Shown here: piece by piece, positions 47,282-56,795 of the stretch
Position numbering within the stretch: the stretch's first letter is position 1
Layout: each line of letters begins with the position of its first letter
DNA from: an uncultured Oscillospiraceae bacterium
Lineage (GTDB): Bacteria > Bacillota > Clostridia > Oscillospirales > Ruminococcaceae
Length of the DNA: 64,000 nucleotides
Direction: 5' to 3'
Assembly (NCBI GenBank): GCA_949743955.1
Contig: CATJVQ010000029.1
Location: 1 to 64,000, forward strand
Position numbers and translations under genes: made by a program
The notes under the pieces: generated by a model
The model's input: the letters and a program-made list of their open reading frames with translations, nothing else
The model's database searches: none
What the model was told of the DNA's origin: nothing

Positions 47282-50200
47282 ATGGAAAAATTGTTCAGAA
47301 GGATTTCCGCAGTCCTTCTTGCTGGTGCGATGCTGATGCAGACGTCACCGGCTTTGCCGTCGTTGGCGATTAAGGCGGAAGCAGCTGCTGGGCCGAACGG
47401 ATATGATGTGGACTTAAGTTTCCGCTCCGACTATGTGGCGGCTGGCGAGAATCCCACACAGGCGATTATCGTTTTAGGAAATCAGATTGTCATCAATGAG
47501 AAAAAATGGCTTTCAACGGCGACTACAGGCAGTCCGCCGTTAACTCCCCGTGCGCAGACCGGATTAACGTCTGAATTTAACAAGGATCCAGGTAAGTATG
47601 TCGATATTACCGCAGCCGGTGTGGGAACGGATAAGACGTTAATGCCAAAAGCAGATTTTCGCAATGCAATGATAAATGGGACAGGAAAAGCAACGCTCGC
47701 CATTGAGGGTAACTATACGGCGGTTTTGACGCAGGGACAAGGTACTCTCAGTGGAAACAGGTCGGTTGATGTAATAGCACAACCATCTTTTTCTGTTTCA
47801 GATGAGAGTAAAATTAAAATCAAGGTAAAGAAAAAAGAAACGGTAAAACCTGAGCAGTTTTTGGAATTTGAAATTGAAGGTACTCCAACAGGACAATTTG
47901 CAGGGGTAGAAGAGGTTATTGTTAGTAATGGATATACTCGCCCCGAGGCTGGGATAACGACAGCTTCAGGAGTGCCTAATCGAACAATCGCGGTCCAGTT
48001 TAGAGGAGATAATTATTCCGGCAATGGGAGGCAGGAGAGTTTTCAGTTTGTTGTCAATGATGCGACAGCATATTATGGAGAGGATCCGGATAATCCCAGT
48101 CCGAGTACGCCGGGGGAGCAGCCGAAATATCATAATGCTTTGCCAGAGGGATGGGAGCTTACCATCAGCTTCCAGCCGCCGAATTCGAGCCCTTTGCTTT
48201 TAGATGTGTATACGCCGGAGTTCGCAGTTGGGGAGCTTGGAAAAGATGTAAGAAATGGAACGAGTATTGCAGATCCATCGCTCGAATATGTCAAGCTGGA
48301 TCCAGACGATGCAAGGAATTTTATCACAACAGAGTTCCAGCTCATGCAGCATGTGGAGCGATATAATGAAAAGGGAAACGATCGTGCTTTTCGTATTGAA
48401 TGGTTCTGGCAACCGGATAATGCGGGCGATCAGGACTGCTTGGATGGAATAAAGGCCTATCCAGGGGAAGGGGTAAAGTCCTCGTCCCATGCGCTTACCC
48501 CGATGGGATATAAAGAGGTCAGAGTAACGCGCAGAGTGGACGATGTGAATGGAAAATTGATCGCCCGTATAAAATATCTGCAAAATCAGGATGTCGCGGA
48601 GTACTTTGATGATTTTGAGCTTCCAATTACAATAGCGGGTACAGGCGATCCGTCACGAACCTTTCAGTATGGCCAAAAGGTTACAGTGGGTGCATCGAGT
48701 ACAGAATTGACGTTATTTCCTAATGAGTCGGTAGTGCCGCCCTCTGTCGCAATGGACGTTTATGACGGACGGTATGCCCCTGATTTTCCGAAGACTGAAG
48801 ATCAAAATCCATATAAATATGTGCTCCGCCTCAATATGGGAAATGGAAATGGCCGGGCAGACTATGCGATACTTGAATGTATTAAGGGCAGTGCAGATAT
48901 TGTTGAAATAACGCATGCCCAAAATGATTCGCTTATGGGAGAGCCGATTGAGATGTCGGGCGGGAAAGCGCAGATTGATAATCCGTCTGAACTTGAGGCG
49001 AGTGAAGGGCGGGAGTTCCTACATTTTACTGCCGCAAAGACAGGATCGGCGACCTTCCAGATCACCTATTATATCAAAAACGCAAAGCAGGAGCTAATTC
49101 CAACCAAAGAAGGGCAGGTTCAGTTTACAATCAACGTGGAGGATACCTCTCCGGAGGATAACGGCCTGCTCGATGATGTGATTCTCCGGGACGATAAAAA
49201 TGAAAAGCGCGACTTTGGATTCACGCCGGAGCAGCTTGAATATGAGATTGATATTGAAAACGCGGTAAAATATGTGACGTTTAAGCCCACCGTTCAGGGG
49301 CGCAGGGCGAAGCGCGAGATTGAGTGTTATCTAATCGACTTATCCGGCCGGGAGACGTATCTTGAAACAGTCATCAGCGGACGAACTGGAAAAAGAATTG
49401 AGCTTCCGGATAACAGTACGATCACCGTTAAAATGGTGGTAACAGCAGAAAACAAGGAAACCACTACATACCTCTTTGAAATCCGTCATCTGCCGCCGAG
49501 TGAGGATTCGTGGCTGGAAAAGCTGGAGCTTCGTGAGGACACCGACACCGACAACCTGTTGACAGATTTCCGCCCGGGTGAGGACGGCCCCTTCGACTAC
49601 ACCATCACCGTCCCCTTCGGCATCGACATGCTGCACGTCACTTACGAACCGGCGGCATACGCCACCGTCACGACGACGCCCTCCCTCGTCCGTAAGAGCC
49701 TGTTCGGGAAACAGGAGTGGCTTCAGCTCAACGACGACGGCATGCCCACGCGCCTGCTCTTAACGGTGGAGCCCGAGGATAAACAGCTCGACCATTACAG
49801 CTACTACACGGTGACGATTAACCGCCAGCCGCCGAGCAGCGACGCAACGCTCGCCGAGCTCCATGTCTGGGACGAGGACACCGAGCTCCAGTACACCCCG
49901 GCGCTGCATAACGACATGACCGTCAACGATGCGTACATCGTGGACACCATCCCCTATACGCTCGATAAGGTGCGGGTTTCCGCCGTCCCGACGGACGCAA
50001 ACGCCACGATGGAAATCGTCTACACGTCCGGCAGCCGGAGCATGCGGCAGACCATCTCCTCCGGCGTCAAGAGCCGCGCGGTGACGATTCCGTTCGTCGA
50101 GCGCGACGGCGACTATTACGAGATCACCCTCGAGGTCACGGCCGAAAACGGCACAACTGTTAAGGCATACCCCGTTCGGGTAGTGCGGCGTCCGCCGAGC

Positions 50201-51799
50201 GACGACGCGACCCTCGCCTCCATGACCATCGCCGACCAGAACGGCGGGAACGTCCAGTATGACCCCGTCTTCGCGCCGGACACCTCCTCCTATTCCGCGG
50301 AGGTCCCCTACGAGGTGGAAAAGGTCGCCATCACGGTAACACCGTCCTACGAGGGAGCGAATGTGCGCATCAACGGCCGGAACGTCGCGGCCGGGCAGGC
50401 GTCCTCGCTGATCAAGCTCACCGAGAGCAAGACAACGTCTATCCCCATTGAGGTGACGGCGGAAAACGGAAAAACAGTACAGAAATATACAGTCCGTATT
50501 AAGCGGAACCCCCCGAGCAGCGACGCGAGGCTCAAATCGCTGACCACCACCGGAACGGAAAACTGGCAGCCGATCTTCCTGCCGGATACGCTCAATTATT
50601 CGGCGGAGATTGTCGCCGGGCAGCCGGGTGTCACGATCACCGCGACCCCCAACCACCCCTACGCGACCGTGAAGATCGACGGCAAGCGCGTGGAGAACGC
50701 CAAGCCGAGCGAGCTTATCGAGATGATGAAGCTCAAGCAGAAGGTGGAGATCGAGGTCACGGCGCAGGACGGCAAAACCAAGCGCACGTACACCATCGTG
50801 TTCACCGACCGCAACAAGATCGAGCTGACCGACAATGCGAACCTAGCGAGCCTGAAGGTTACGCCTGGCGAGATGTCGCCGAAGTTCCAGGCGTCCGTCA
50901 CGTCCTACGACGTAGCTGTCAAGGAGGATGTCGGGTCGGTGCAGATCATCCCCAAGGCGGAGGACGAGTACGCGAAGGTGCAGGTCTTTGCGGGGAGTGT
51001 CGAGATCGGCGACTGGGAGAATAACTACGCGCAGTATATTGTCGACGGTTCGAACGAGTTCACGGTGAGGGTGACGTCGGCGAGCGGGAAGGTGACGAAG
51101 GAGTATCAGATCCTCGTCTACCGCAACGACGAGGACAACATGGGTACGCTCACCCCGCTCACGCCGGAGGATATCAACTGGGAGCAGACGGGCGACGTGG
51201 TGCAGGTAGATATTACCAAGTATCCGCGCATCTCGGCGGGCGTGTTCAATACGATTAAGGAGGAGTACCCGGAAAAGACGATAGTCTTCCAGGGCAACGA
51301 TTACTCTCTCGAGTTCCGCGGCGAGGATCTGGACGTTATTGTCCCGCAGACGGAAGTCTTTGACTTTACGCTGAGCTTTACATCCCCCGAAAAAAATGAT
51401 ATTATGAATATACTGACACAGTATCCCGGGAACGACGAGGCGCGGATCGTGTACCTGTATTTCGATCATCACGGTGCGCTGCCCGGCCCGGCGACATTCT
51501 CCATCAGTCTGGGGATGAAGTACGAGAACGACACGCTCTTCTGGCACTACTACAATCCGGAGCGGGATCGGATCGACTATTACGGAAGCGTCAACACGAA
51601 TTCCCGCGGGACATTCGCCGTGCGGATCGACCATCTTTCAACCTATCTGGTCGCGGATCAGCGCCTGGTCGGGAGCGAGAACAAGACCGACGCGACCCTC
51701 ACCTCGAACGCGGGCCAGACCGCGAACGGCGGGGATCTGAGCGCGATTACCTCCGCGATTAAGCCCAACCCGAGCACTGGAACGGGAAAGGGGGCGTGA
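47282..51799 (+). CDS. Giant secreted protein with tandem cadherin-like beta-sandwich repeats and C-terminal NPSTG
   Basis: Signal peptide; several repeats beginning PPSSDATLAEL../PPSDDATLASM../PPSSDARLKSL..; ends IKPNPSTGTGKGA. Confidence 0.88.
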   Translation: MEKLFRRISAVLLAGAMLMQTSPALPSLAIKAEAAAGPNGYDVDLSFRSDYVAAGENPTQAIIVLGNQIVINEKKWLSTATTGSPPLTPRAQTGLTSEFNKDPGKYVDITAAGVGTDKTLMPKADFRNAMINGTGKATLAIEGNYTAVLTQGQGTLSGNRSVDVIAQPSFSVSDESKIKIKVKKKETVKPEQFLEFEIEGTPTGQFAGVEEVIVSNGYTRPEAGITTASGVPNRTIAVQFRGDNYSGNGRQESFQFVVNDATAYYGEDPDNPSPSTPGEQPKYHNALPEGWELTISFQPPNSSPLLLDVYTPEFAVGELGKDVRNGTSIADPSLEYVKLDPDDARNFITTEFQLMQHVERYNEKGNDRAFRIEWFWQPDNAGDQDCLDGIKAYPGEGVKSSSHALTPMGYKEVRVTRRVDDVNGKLIARIKYLQNQDVAEYFDDFELPITIAGTGDPSRTFQYGQKVTVGASSTELTLFPNESVVPPSVAMDVYDGRYAPDFPKTEDQNPYKYVLRLNMGNGNGRADYAILECIKGSADIVEITHAQNDSLMGEPIEMSGGKAQIDNPSELEASEGREFLHFTAAKTGSATFQITYYIKNAKQELIPTKEGQVQFTINVEDTSPEDNGLLDDVILRDDKNEKRDFGFTPEQLEYEIDIENAVKYVTFKPTVQGRRAKREIECYLIDLSGRETYLETVISGRTGKRIELPDNSTITVKMVVTAENKETTTYLFEIRHLPPSEDSWLEKLELREDTDTDNLLTDFRPGEDGPFDYTITVPFGIDMLHVTYEPAAYATVTTTPSLVRKSLFGKQEWLQLNDDGMPTRLLLTVEPEDKQLDHYSYYTVTINRQPPSSDATLAELHVWDEDTELQYTPALHNDMTVNDAYIVDTIPYTLDKVRVSAVPTDANATMEIVYTSGSRSMRQTISSGVKSRAVTIPFVERDGDYYEITLEVTAENGTTVKAYPVRVVRRPPSDDATLASMTIADQNGGNVQYDPVFAPDTSSYSAEVPYEVEKVAITVTPSYEGANVRINGRNVAAGQASSLIKLTESKTTSIPIEVTAENGKTVQKYTVRIKRNPPSSDARLKSLTTTGTENWQPIFLPDTLNYSAEIVAGQPGVTITATPNHPYATVKIDGKRVENAKPSELIEMMKLKQKVEIEVTAQDGKTKRTYTIVFTDRNKIELTDNANLASLKVTPGEMSPKFQASVTSYDVAVKEDVGSVQIIPKAEDEYAKVQVFAGSVEIGDWENNYAQYIVDGSNEFTVRVTSASGKVTKEYQILVYRNDEDNMGTLTPLTPEDINWEQTGDVVQVDITKYPRISAGVFNTIKEEYPEKTIVFQGNDYSLEFRGEDLDVIVPQTEVFDFTLSFTSPEKNDIMNILTQYPGNDEARIVYLYFDHHGALPGPATFSISLGMKYENDTLFWHYYNPERDRIDYYGSVNTNSRGTFAVRIDHLSTYLVADQRLVGSENKTDATLTSNAGQTANGGDLSAITSAIKPNPSTGTGKGA

Positions 51800-52656
51800 A
51801 GAGTTTGCGGAAATCTCTGCACATGATGCTCAGCGTGATGCTGAGCATCACGCTCTCCTCCTGCGCGATGCTTGAGGAGACGATGGCGCCGTCCTCCTCC
51901 TCAGAGGCGGAGGCGCCGGTCTCCTCGGAGGCTTCGTCCTCCGAGGCAAGCAGCGCCTCCAACCAGCTTGCGCGGCGGAAAACGCCCAACACGGCGGCGG
52001 ATGTCTTCAAGGCCATCGCCTATGAGCAGGAGAAGAATCCCGACGCGCTCGGCTGGCTGATGATCCCCGGCATGAGTATCGACGATCCGGTCGTGCAGTC
52101 GCACGATAACCTCTACTACCTGCGCCGGACGGATCGCGGCGCGGAGGACATCTACGGCTGCTACTTCGCGGACGCAGAATGCTCGCTCTCGCCGAACGGG
52201 GAGCTCTCGCGCAACACGGTGATTTACGGACACAGCGACCTGCAGGATAACCCGGACGGCCCGAAGTTTTCGCAGCTTTTCCGCCTGACAGAGAAAACCT
52301 TCGCCGAGGAGACGCCGTGCATCTATTTTTCCACGGCGGGGCGGTATATGGTGTGGGAAATCTTCGCCGTGTTCTATACCGACTTGGACGATGTGAACTA
52401 CATAGCTGTCTCGGGGCTCGACGATGCGGGCCTCAGCCAGCTCATCGCACAGGCGCGGGAGCGATCCATTTATCACTACGACATACCGTTCGAGGAGAGC
52501 GGGGAGCACATCCTCACCCTTTCGACGTGTACGGTAAAATACGGCAGTCGGAGCGATCAGCGGTTTGTTGTCATGGCGCGCCTGCTTCCGGACGGGGAGG
52601 AGCCGCAGCGTGCAAAGCTGGAAGTAAATCCGAATCCGGTGCAGCCGGAGTTTTAA
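51796..52656 (+). CDS. Class B-type sortase, lipoprotein form
   Basis: Lipobox LSSC; NTVIYGHSD, ILTLSTCTVKYG, SDQRFVVMARLL catalytic His/Cys/Arg contexts; GTGA overlap with upstream gene. Confidence 0.9.
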   Translation: MKSLRKSLHMMLSVMLSITLSSCAMLEETMAPSSSSEAEAPVSSEASSSEASSASNQLARRKTPNTAADVFKAIAYEQEKNPDALGWLMIPGMSIDDPVVQSHDNLYYLRRTDRGAEDIYGCYFADAECSLSPNGELSRNTVIYGHSDLQDNPDGPKFSQLFRLTEKTFAEETPCIYFSTAGRYMVWEIFAVFYTDLDDVNYIAVSGLDDAGLSQLIAQARERSIYHYDIPFEESGEHILTLSTCTVKYGSRSDQRFVVMARLLPDGEEPQRAKLEVNPNPVQPEF

Positions 52657-52695
52657 AGTGAGGCCGGTCAGCATAAAGTGAAAGGAGAGATCGGA

Positions 52696-53064
52696 ATGCT
52701 CTTGGATACCCCTGATTTCAGTATGATGCGGGCGAGCCTGCAGGCCATTTCAATTAAACAGGAGGTCCTCGCGCACAATATCGCCAACTACGAGACACCT
52801 AAGTACAAGGCGCGCACGGTGAATTTCGAGCAGGTGCTGCACAACGCCCTCAACGAGCAGGGAGAAATCACCGGACCGTATAAGTTCCGCGCGCGCATCG
52901 CCACGCAGACAGACACCGAGGTCCGCGTGGACGGGAACAATGTCGATCTGGATAAGGATTCGGCGGCGTTGTTCGATACCTATCTCCAGTCGATGTATCT
53001 CTACGAGAAGATCGGCGGGAATTACACAAATATCAACTATATCCTCAGTCAGCAGATGAGGTAA
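52696..53064 (+). CDS. flgB: Flagellar basal body rod protein FlgB
   Basis: MRASLQAISIKQEVLAHNIANYETPKYKARTVNFEQVL. Confidence 0.95.
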   Translation: MLLDTPDFSMMRASLQAISIKQEVLAHNIANYETPKYKARTVNFEQVLHNALNEQGEITGPYKFRARIATQTDTEVRVDGNNVDLDKDSAALFDTYLQSMYLYEKIGGNYTNINYILSQQMR

Positions 53065-53077
53065 GGAGGAACAGGGA

Positions 53078-53512
53078 ATGTCGATGCTCTCTTCGCTGGA
53101 CATCACGGGTTCGGCCCTGACGGCGGAACGCTTCCGCATGAACGTCATTCTGCAGAACCTGGCCAATATCGAAACGACACGCACCGCCGAGGGCACGCCG
53201 TACCGCCGCAGGCAGGTGGTTTTTACCGAGAAGCCCATTGATTTCCAGAACATGCTTGAGACGGAGCGGCTCCGCAGAGGGGAGGGCGGGGTGCATGTCA
53301 CGAAGGTTGTGGAGAGCGATCGCGACTTCATCCCGGTCTATGACCCTTCCCATCCGGACGCGAATGAGGAAGGCTATGTATTAAAGCCGAACGTTAACCG
53401 TACAGAGGAGCAGATTGACCTCATGGCGGCCAGCCGAGCTTATGAAGCCAATCTGACCGCGCTTAACGTCATCAAGGCGACTGCTCTCAAGGCGCTTGAA
53501 ATTGGGAAGTAA
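53078..53512 (+). CDS. flgC: Flagellar basal body rod protein FlgC
   Basis: SSLDITGSALTAERFRMNVILQNLANIETTRTAEGTPYRRRQVVF. Confidence 0.96.
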   Translation: MSMLSSLDITGSALTAERFRMNVILQNLANIETTRTAEGTPYRRRQVVFTEKPIDFQNMLETERLRRGEGGVHVTKVVESDRDFIPVYDPSHPDANEEGYVLKPNVNRTEEQIDLMAASRAYEANLTALNVIKATALKALEIGK

Positions 53513-53531
53513 GCCCAGAAGGATTCAGCAC

Positions 53532-53572
53532 TCCGCCTGTCATACAGATAAAGGGACAGGCGGGGTTTTCCT
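53532..53572 (+). terminator. Terminator after flgC
   Basis: CCGCCTGTC...GACAGGCGG then GGTTTTCCTTTT. Confidence 0.7.
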
Positions 53573-53678
53573 TTTGCGAAAGTGACGGGTATCACTGATA
53601 AAGTGAAGAAGTTGTGCATTTTTATAAAAAGATTGTCGATAAATTCCGAATAATTTCCTTTTTGGAATGAATGGATTA

Positions 53679-53707
53679 TTGACAGATTTTTTGAAAGGGG
53701 TTATACT
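53679..53707 (+). promoter_or_regulatory. SigmaA promoter of the fliE operon
   Basis: TTGACA-N17-TATACT. Confidence 0.75.
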
Positions 53708-53820
53708 TTAAAATAAGGAGAAATGCCTCTATTTCCAAATGAAAGCGGTTTTCAGGAAATGGGAAACCGCTTTGGCGGGATAAAATTCGGAAAGAGTCAT
53801 GAAGGGGAGGAATGCGGAAT

Positions 53821-54138
53821 ATGTATATCGTACCGATCAGCGGATTACAGTCCCTCCAGCCCATCGCCCCACTGTTCGACACGGATAAAATGGAAAAGCT
53901 GGACAGTAATATGTTCGGTTTGCCTTTTTCTGATGTACTGGGTAAAGCGGTGGAGGAACTGCAGCAGGCACAGGCCGTTTCAAGGAAGGATGCGTATAAC
54001 CTTTCCATTGGCCGGGTGGATAACTTATGGGAAGTGATGGTCAACAGCCAGCGCCTCTCCACTGCCAATTCGCTGGTCACACAGCTTACCACGCGTGCCG
54101 TGGGCGCTTATAAAGAAGTTATGCAGATGCAGGTTTAA
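53821..54138 (+). CDS. fliE: Flagellar hook-basal body protein FliE
   Basis: AYNLSIGRVDNLWEVMVNSQRLSTANSLVTQLTTRAVGAYKEVMQMQV. Confidence 0.9.
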   Translation: MYIVPISGLQSLQPIAPLFDTDKMEKLDSNMFGLPFSDVLGKAVEELQQAQAVSRKDAYNLSIGRVDNLWEVMVNSQRLSTANSLVTQLTTRAVGAYKEVMQMQV

Positions 54139-54183
54139 GTATGGCTGCCGTAAATATAATCATGGGATGGTTTTGAGGGCAGA

Positions 54184-55788
54184 ATGAAAGAAAAATGGAG
54201 TAAGCTGGTAACAGCAGTAAAAGACTTCTGGGGCAAATTGGGGAAGACAGCGAAGATTCTCCTGATTGTGGCGGTTGCGGTCGTCATAGCGGCGATTATT
54301 GTGACAGTCATTATCCGGAATAACGCCAAATCCAATTATGTGGTTCTCTATCCCGACCTTACGCAGGCCGAGGCCACGCAGGTTTATGCTGAGGTGAAAG
54401 AGCAGGGAGTTGAGCCGGAACTCGACCGCAGCGGGCAGGTGCTCGTTCCGCGGGAGCAGTACGAGGGCCTTCTGATGAAGCTGGCGGAGAAGGGTTATCC
54501 GAAATCCTCCCAGCTTTTTGACGAATCCACCTTCCTGCAGGATACCAGTTTCACCCAGACTGAGATGGAGAAAAAGCAGCTCATTCTCCATGAAAAGCAG
54601 GTCCGGCTGCAGAACACCATCCGCACCATCGAGGGTGTGGAGACATGTGTCGTTACACTCAATCTCCCCGAGAAAAATAACCGTGTGTGGGAGACACAGA
54701 AGGAAGAGGCCGGAGCGAGCGTCACCATCGGTATGCGCGAAGGGTACGAGCTTTCTCCCGAGCGCGTGACGGGCATTCGCAACCTGATCGCGAGCAGCGT
54801 GGAGAAGCTGACACCGGAAAACGTCATCGTCATTGATGCGCTGACCGGCATTGATATGACCGATGAGGAACTCAATAAGGCCACCAGCAGCGGTGTCGAT
54901 CTGACACGGCTCGAGGGCGAGAGGCAGATTGAGAGGCAGATTGAGAGCAAGATCCGTACTCTTCTGAGCCCCATGTTCGGCGAGAAGGTGACGGCGACGG
55001 CAACTGTCCGCCTTAATTATGATGTGGTGCGCAAGGAGGAACAGGAGTACGTCCCGGGCGACGACGGCAACGGCGTGAAGAGCCACATGAACGAGGAGTT
55101 CGATGTCGGCGGCCGGACCGCCGTGGGCGACATTGTGGGGGAGGAGAACAACACCGATACCCCCAGCTACGCCAACCTGACCGACGATGGGCTGGGCAGC
55201 GATGTCACCCATTACGAGCGAAGCATCGACTGGAACATCTCTAAGCGCATTGTCCAGACCGAGACCGGGATGGGATACATAGAGGAAGCGTCGGCGGCCG
55301 TGCTTGTGGAAGCCGAGGAGGGCACATTCACCGCCGAGATGCAGGAAAGACTTATCAACATCGTTTCCAAGGGAGTCAACATCCCGGTGGACTCCATTTC
55401 CGTGGAGTATTACCCGGCGCCGGTGGCCGAAGTCATCTCGCCCGAGCCGGATGTGGAACGCCAGACCTTCATCCAGTTCTTCTTAGCCAACTGGCTCCTG
55501 TTCGCGATTGCCGGCGGTGTTCTGCTGTTGCTCATTATCGCACTGATTATCGTCCTTCTCATCCGCCGCCGGGCGAAGAAGAAGGTCCAGGAGGTCCAGG
55601 AGGAGGCCGAGGATCTGGTGCGTAGCGCGCAGGCGGAAATCGACGAGCACAAGCGCGCCCTAGCCGAGGCCGCGCAGGCCAACTCCGAGAAAGAGAACGC
55701 GATCGCCAACGAGGTGCGCGAGTTTGCCAAGCAGAACCCCGAAATTACGGCGTCGCTCATCCGCTCGCTGCTCAAGGAGGATGAATGA
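54184..55788 (+). CDS. fliF: Flagellar M-ring protein FliF
   Basis: YPDLTQAEATQVYAEVKEQGVEPELDRSGQVLVP; YERSIDWNISKRI. Confidence 0.96.
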   Translation: MKEKWSKLVTAVKDFWGKLGKTAKILLIVAVAVVIAAIIVTVIIRNNAKSNYVVLYPDLTQAEATQVYAEVKEQGVEPELDRSGQVLVPREQYEGLLMKLAEKGYPKSSQLFDESTFLQDTSFTQTEMEKKQLILHEKQVRLQNTIRTIEGVETCVVTLNLPEKNNRVWETQKEEAGASVTIGMREGYELSPERVTGIRNLIASSVEKLTPENVIVIDALTGIDMTDEELNKATSSGVDLTRLEGERQIERQIESKIRTLLSPMFGEKVTATATVRLNYDVVRKEEQEYVPGDDGNGVKSHMNEEFDVGGRTAVGDIVGEENNTDTPSYANLTDDGLGSDVTHYERSIDWNISKRIVQTETGMGYIEEASAAVLVEAEEGTFTAEMQERLINIVSKGVNIPVDSISVEYYPAPVAEVISPEPDVERQTFIQFFLANWLLFAIAGGVLLLLIIALIIVLLIRRRAKKKVQEVQEEAEDLVRSAQAEIDEHKRALAEAAQANSEKENAIANEVREFAKQNPEITASLIRSLLKEDE

Positions 55789-56795
55789 TGGCTGTCGACA
55801 AAATGACCAGCACTGAGCGCGCGGCAATCGTTTTAATCGCGCTCGGTGCGGAGAATGCCTCGCAGGTCTATAAATACCTGCGCGAGGAAGAGATTGAAAC
55901 TCTCTCGCTGGAGATAGCCAAGCTCGACCGTATGTCGCCCGACGACATGAAGGACGTCATCGACGATTTTTACGGGATGTGCGTAGCGCAGAAGGTCATC
56001 GCCGAGGGCGGCGTAGCTTATGCCCGCGACGTGCTTGAAAAGGCGTTTGGCGAGCAGCAGGCGCTCTCTCTGATGGAGCGTGTTTCGAAATCTCTCAAGA
56101 CGCGCGCCTTCGAGTTCGTGCGCAAGGCGGACTATAAAAACCTTCTCATGATGCTCCAGAACGAGCATCCGCAGACGATAGCGCTCATCCTCTCGTACGC
56201 ACGGGCGGAGCAGGCGTCGCAGATCATCGCGGAGATGCCCAAGAAGGAGCAGATCGATATAGTGGAGCGCATCGCCAAGCTCGACAGCGCATCCCCGGAG
56301 ATGGTGTCCATCGTGGAGGCGACACTGGAGAAGAAGTTCTCTACCATCATCTCGGTGGATACGATGGAGGTCGGCGGTGTCGATTACCTGGCCGACATTA
56401 TGAACAACGTCGACCGCGGCACGGAGAAGTATATCTTCGACGAACTCGGCGTATCCGATCCGGCGCTGTCCGAGGAAATCCGCAAGCGCATGTTCGTTTT
56501 CGAGGACATTGTCCATCTCGACGATATGTCCATTCAGCGTTTTGTGCGCGAGGTGGACACCAAGGATCTCGCCGTGGCCCTCAAAGCGGCCAACGAGGAG
56601 GTCTCCGATTCCATCTTCCGCAATATGTCCCAGCGTATGCAGGAGACGGTGCGTACCGACATCCAGTACCTGCACAATGTGCGCATGAGCGACGTGGAAG
56701 AGGCGCAGCAGAAGATCGTCGGCATTATCCGGCAGCTTGAGGAGGCTGGAGAAATCATCGTCTCCAAGGGCGGGAAGGATGAGATAATTGCCTAG
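55788..56795 (+). CDS. fliG: Flagellar motor switch protein FliG
   Basis: STERAAIVLIALGAENASQVYKYL; NEHPQTIALILSYARAEQASQIIAEMP. Confidence 0.97.
   Translation: MAVDKMTSTERAAIVLIALGAENASQVYKYLREEEIETLSLEIAKLDRMSPDDMKDVIDDFYGMCVAQKVIAEGGVAYARDVLEKAFGEQQALSLMERVSKSLKTRAFEFVRKADYKNLLMMLQNEHPQTIALILSYARAEQASQIIAEMPKKEQIDIVERIAKLDSASPEMVSIVEATLEKKFSTIISVDTMEVGGVDYLADIMNNVDRGTEKYIFDELGVSDPALSEEIRKRMFVFEDIVHLDDMSIQRFVREVDTKDLAVALKAANEEVSDSIFRNMSQRMQETVRTDIQYLHNVRMSDVEEAQQKIVGIIRQLEEAGEIIVSKGGKDEIIA

Noticed and set aside
53723-54037. 104-aa ORF overlapping fliE and its leader
   Set aside because: Out of frame with fliE, which has clear family features; region better explained as 5' UTR
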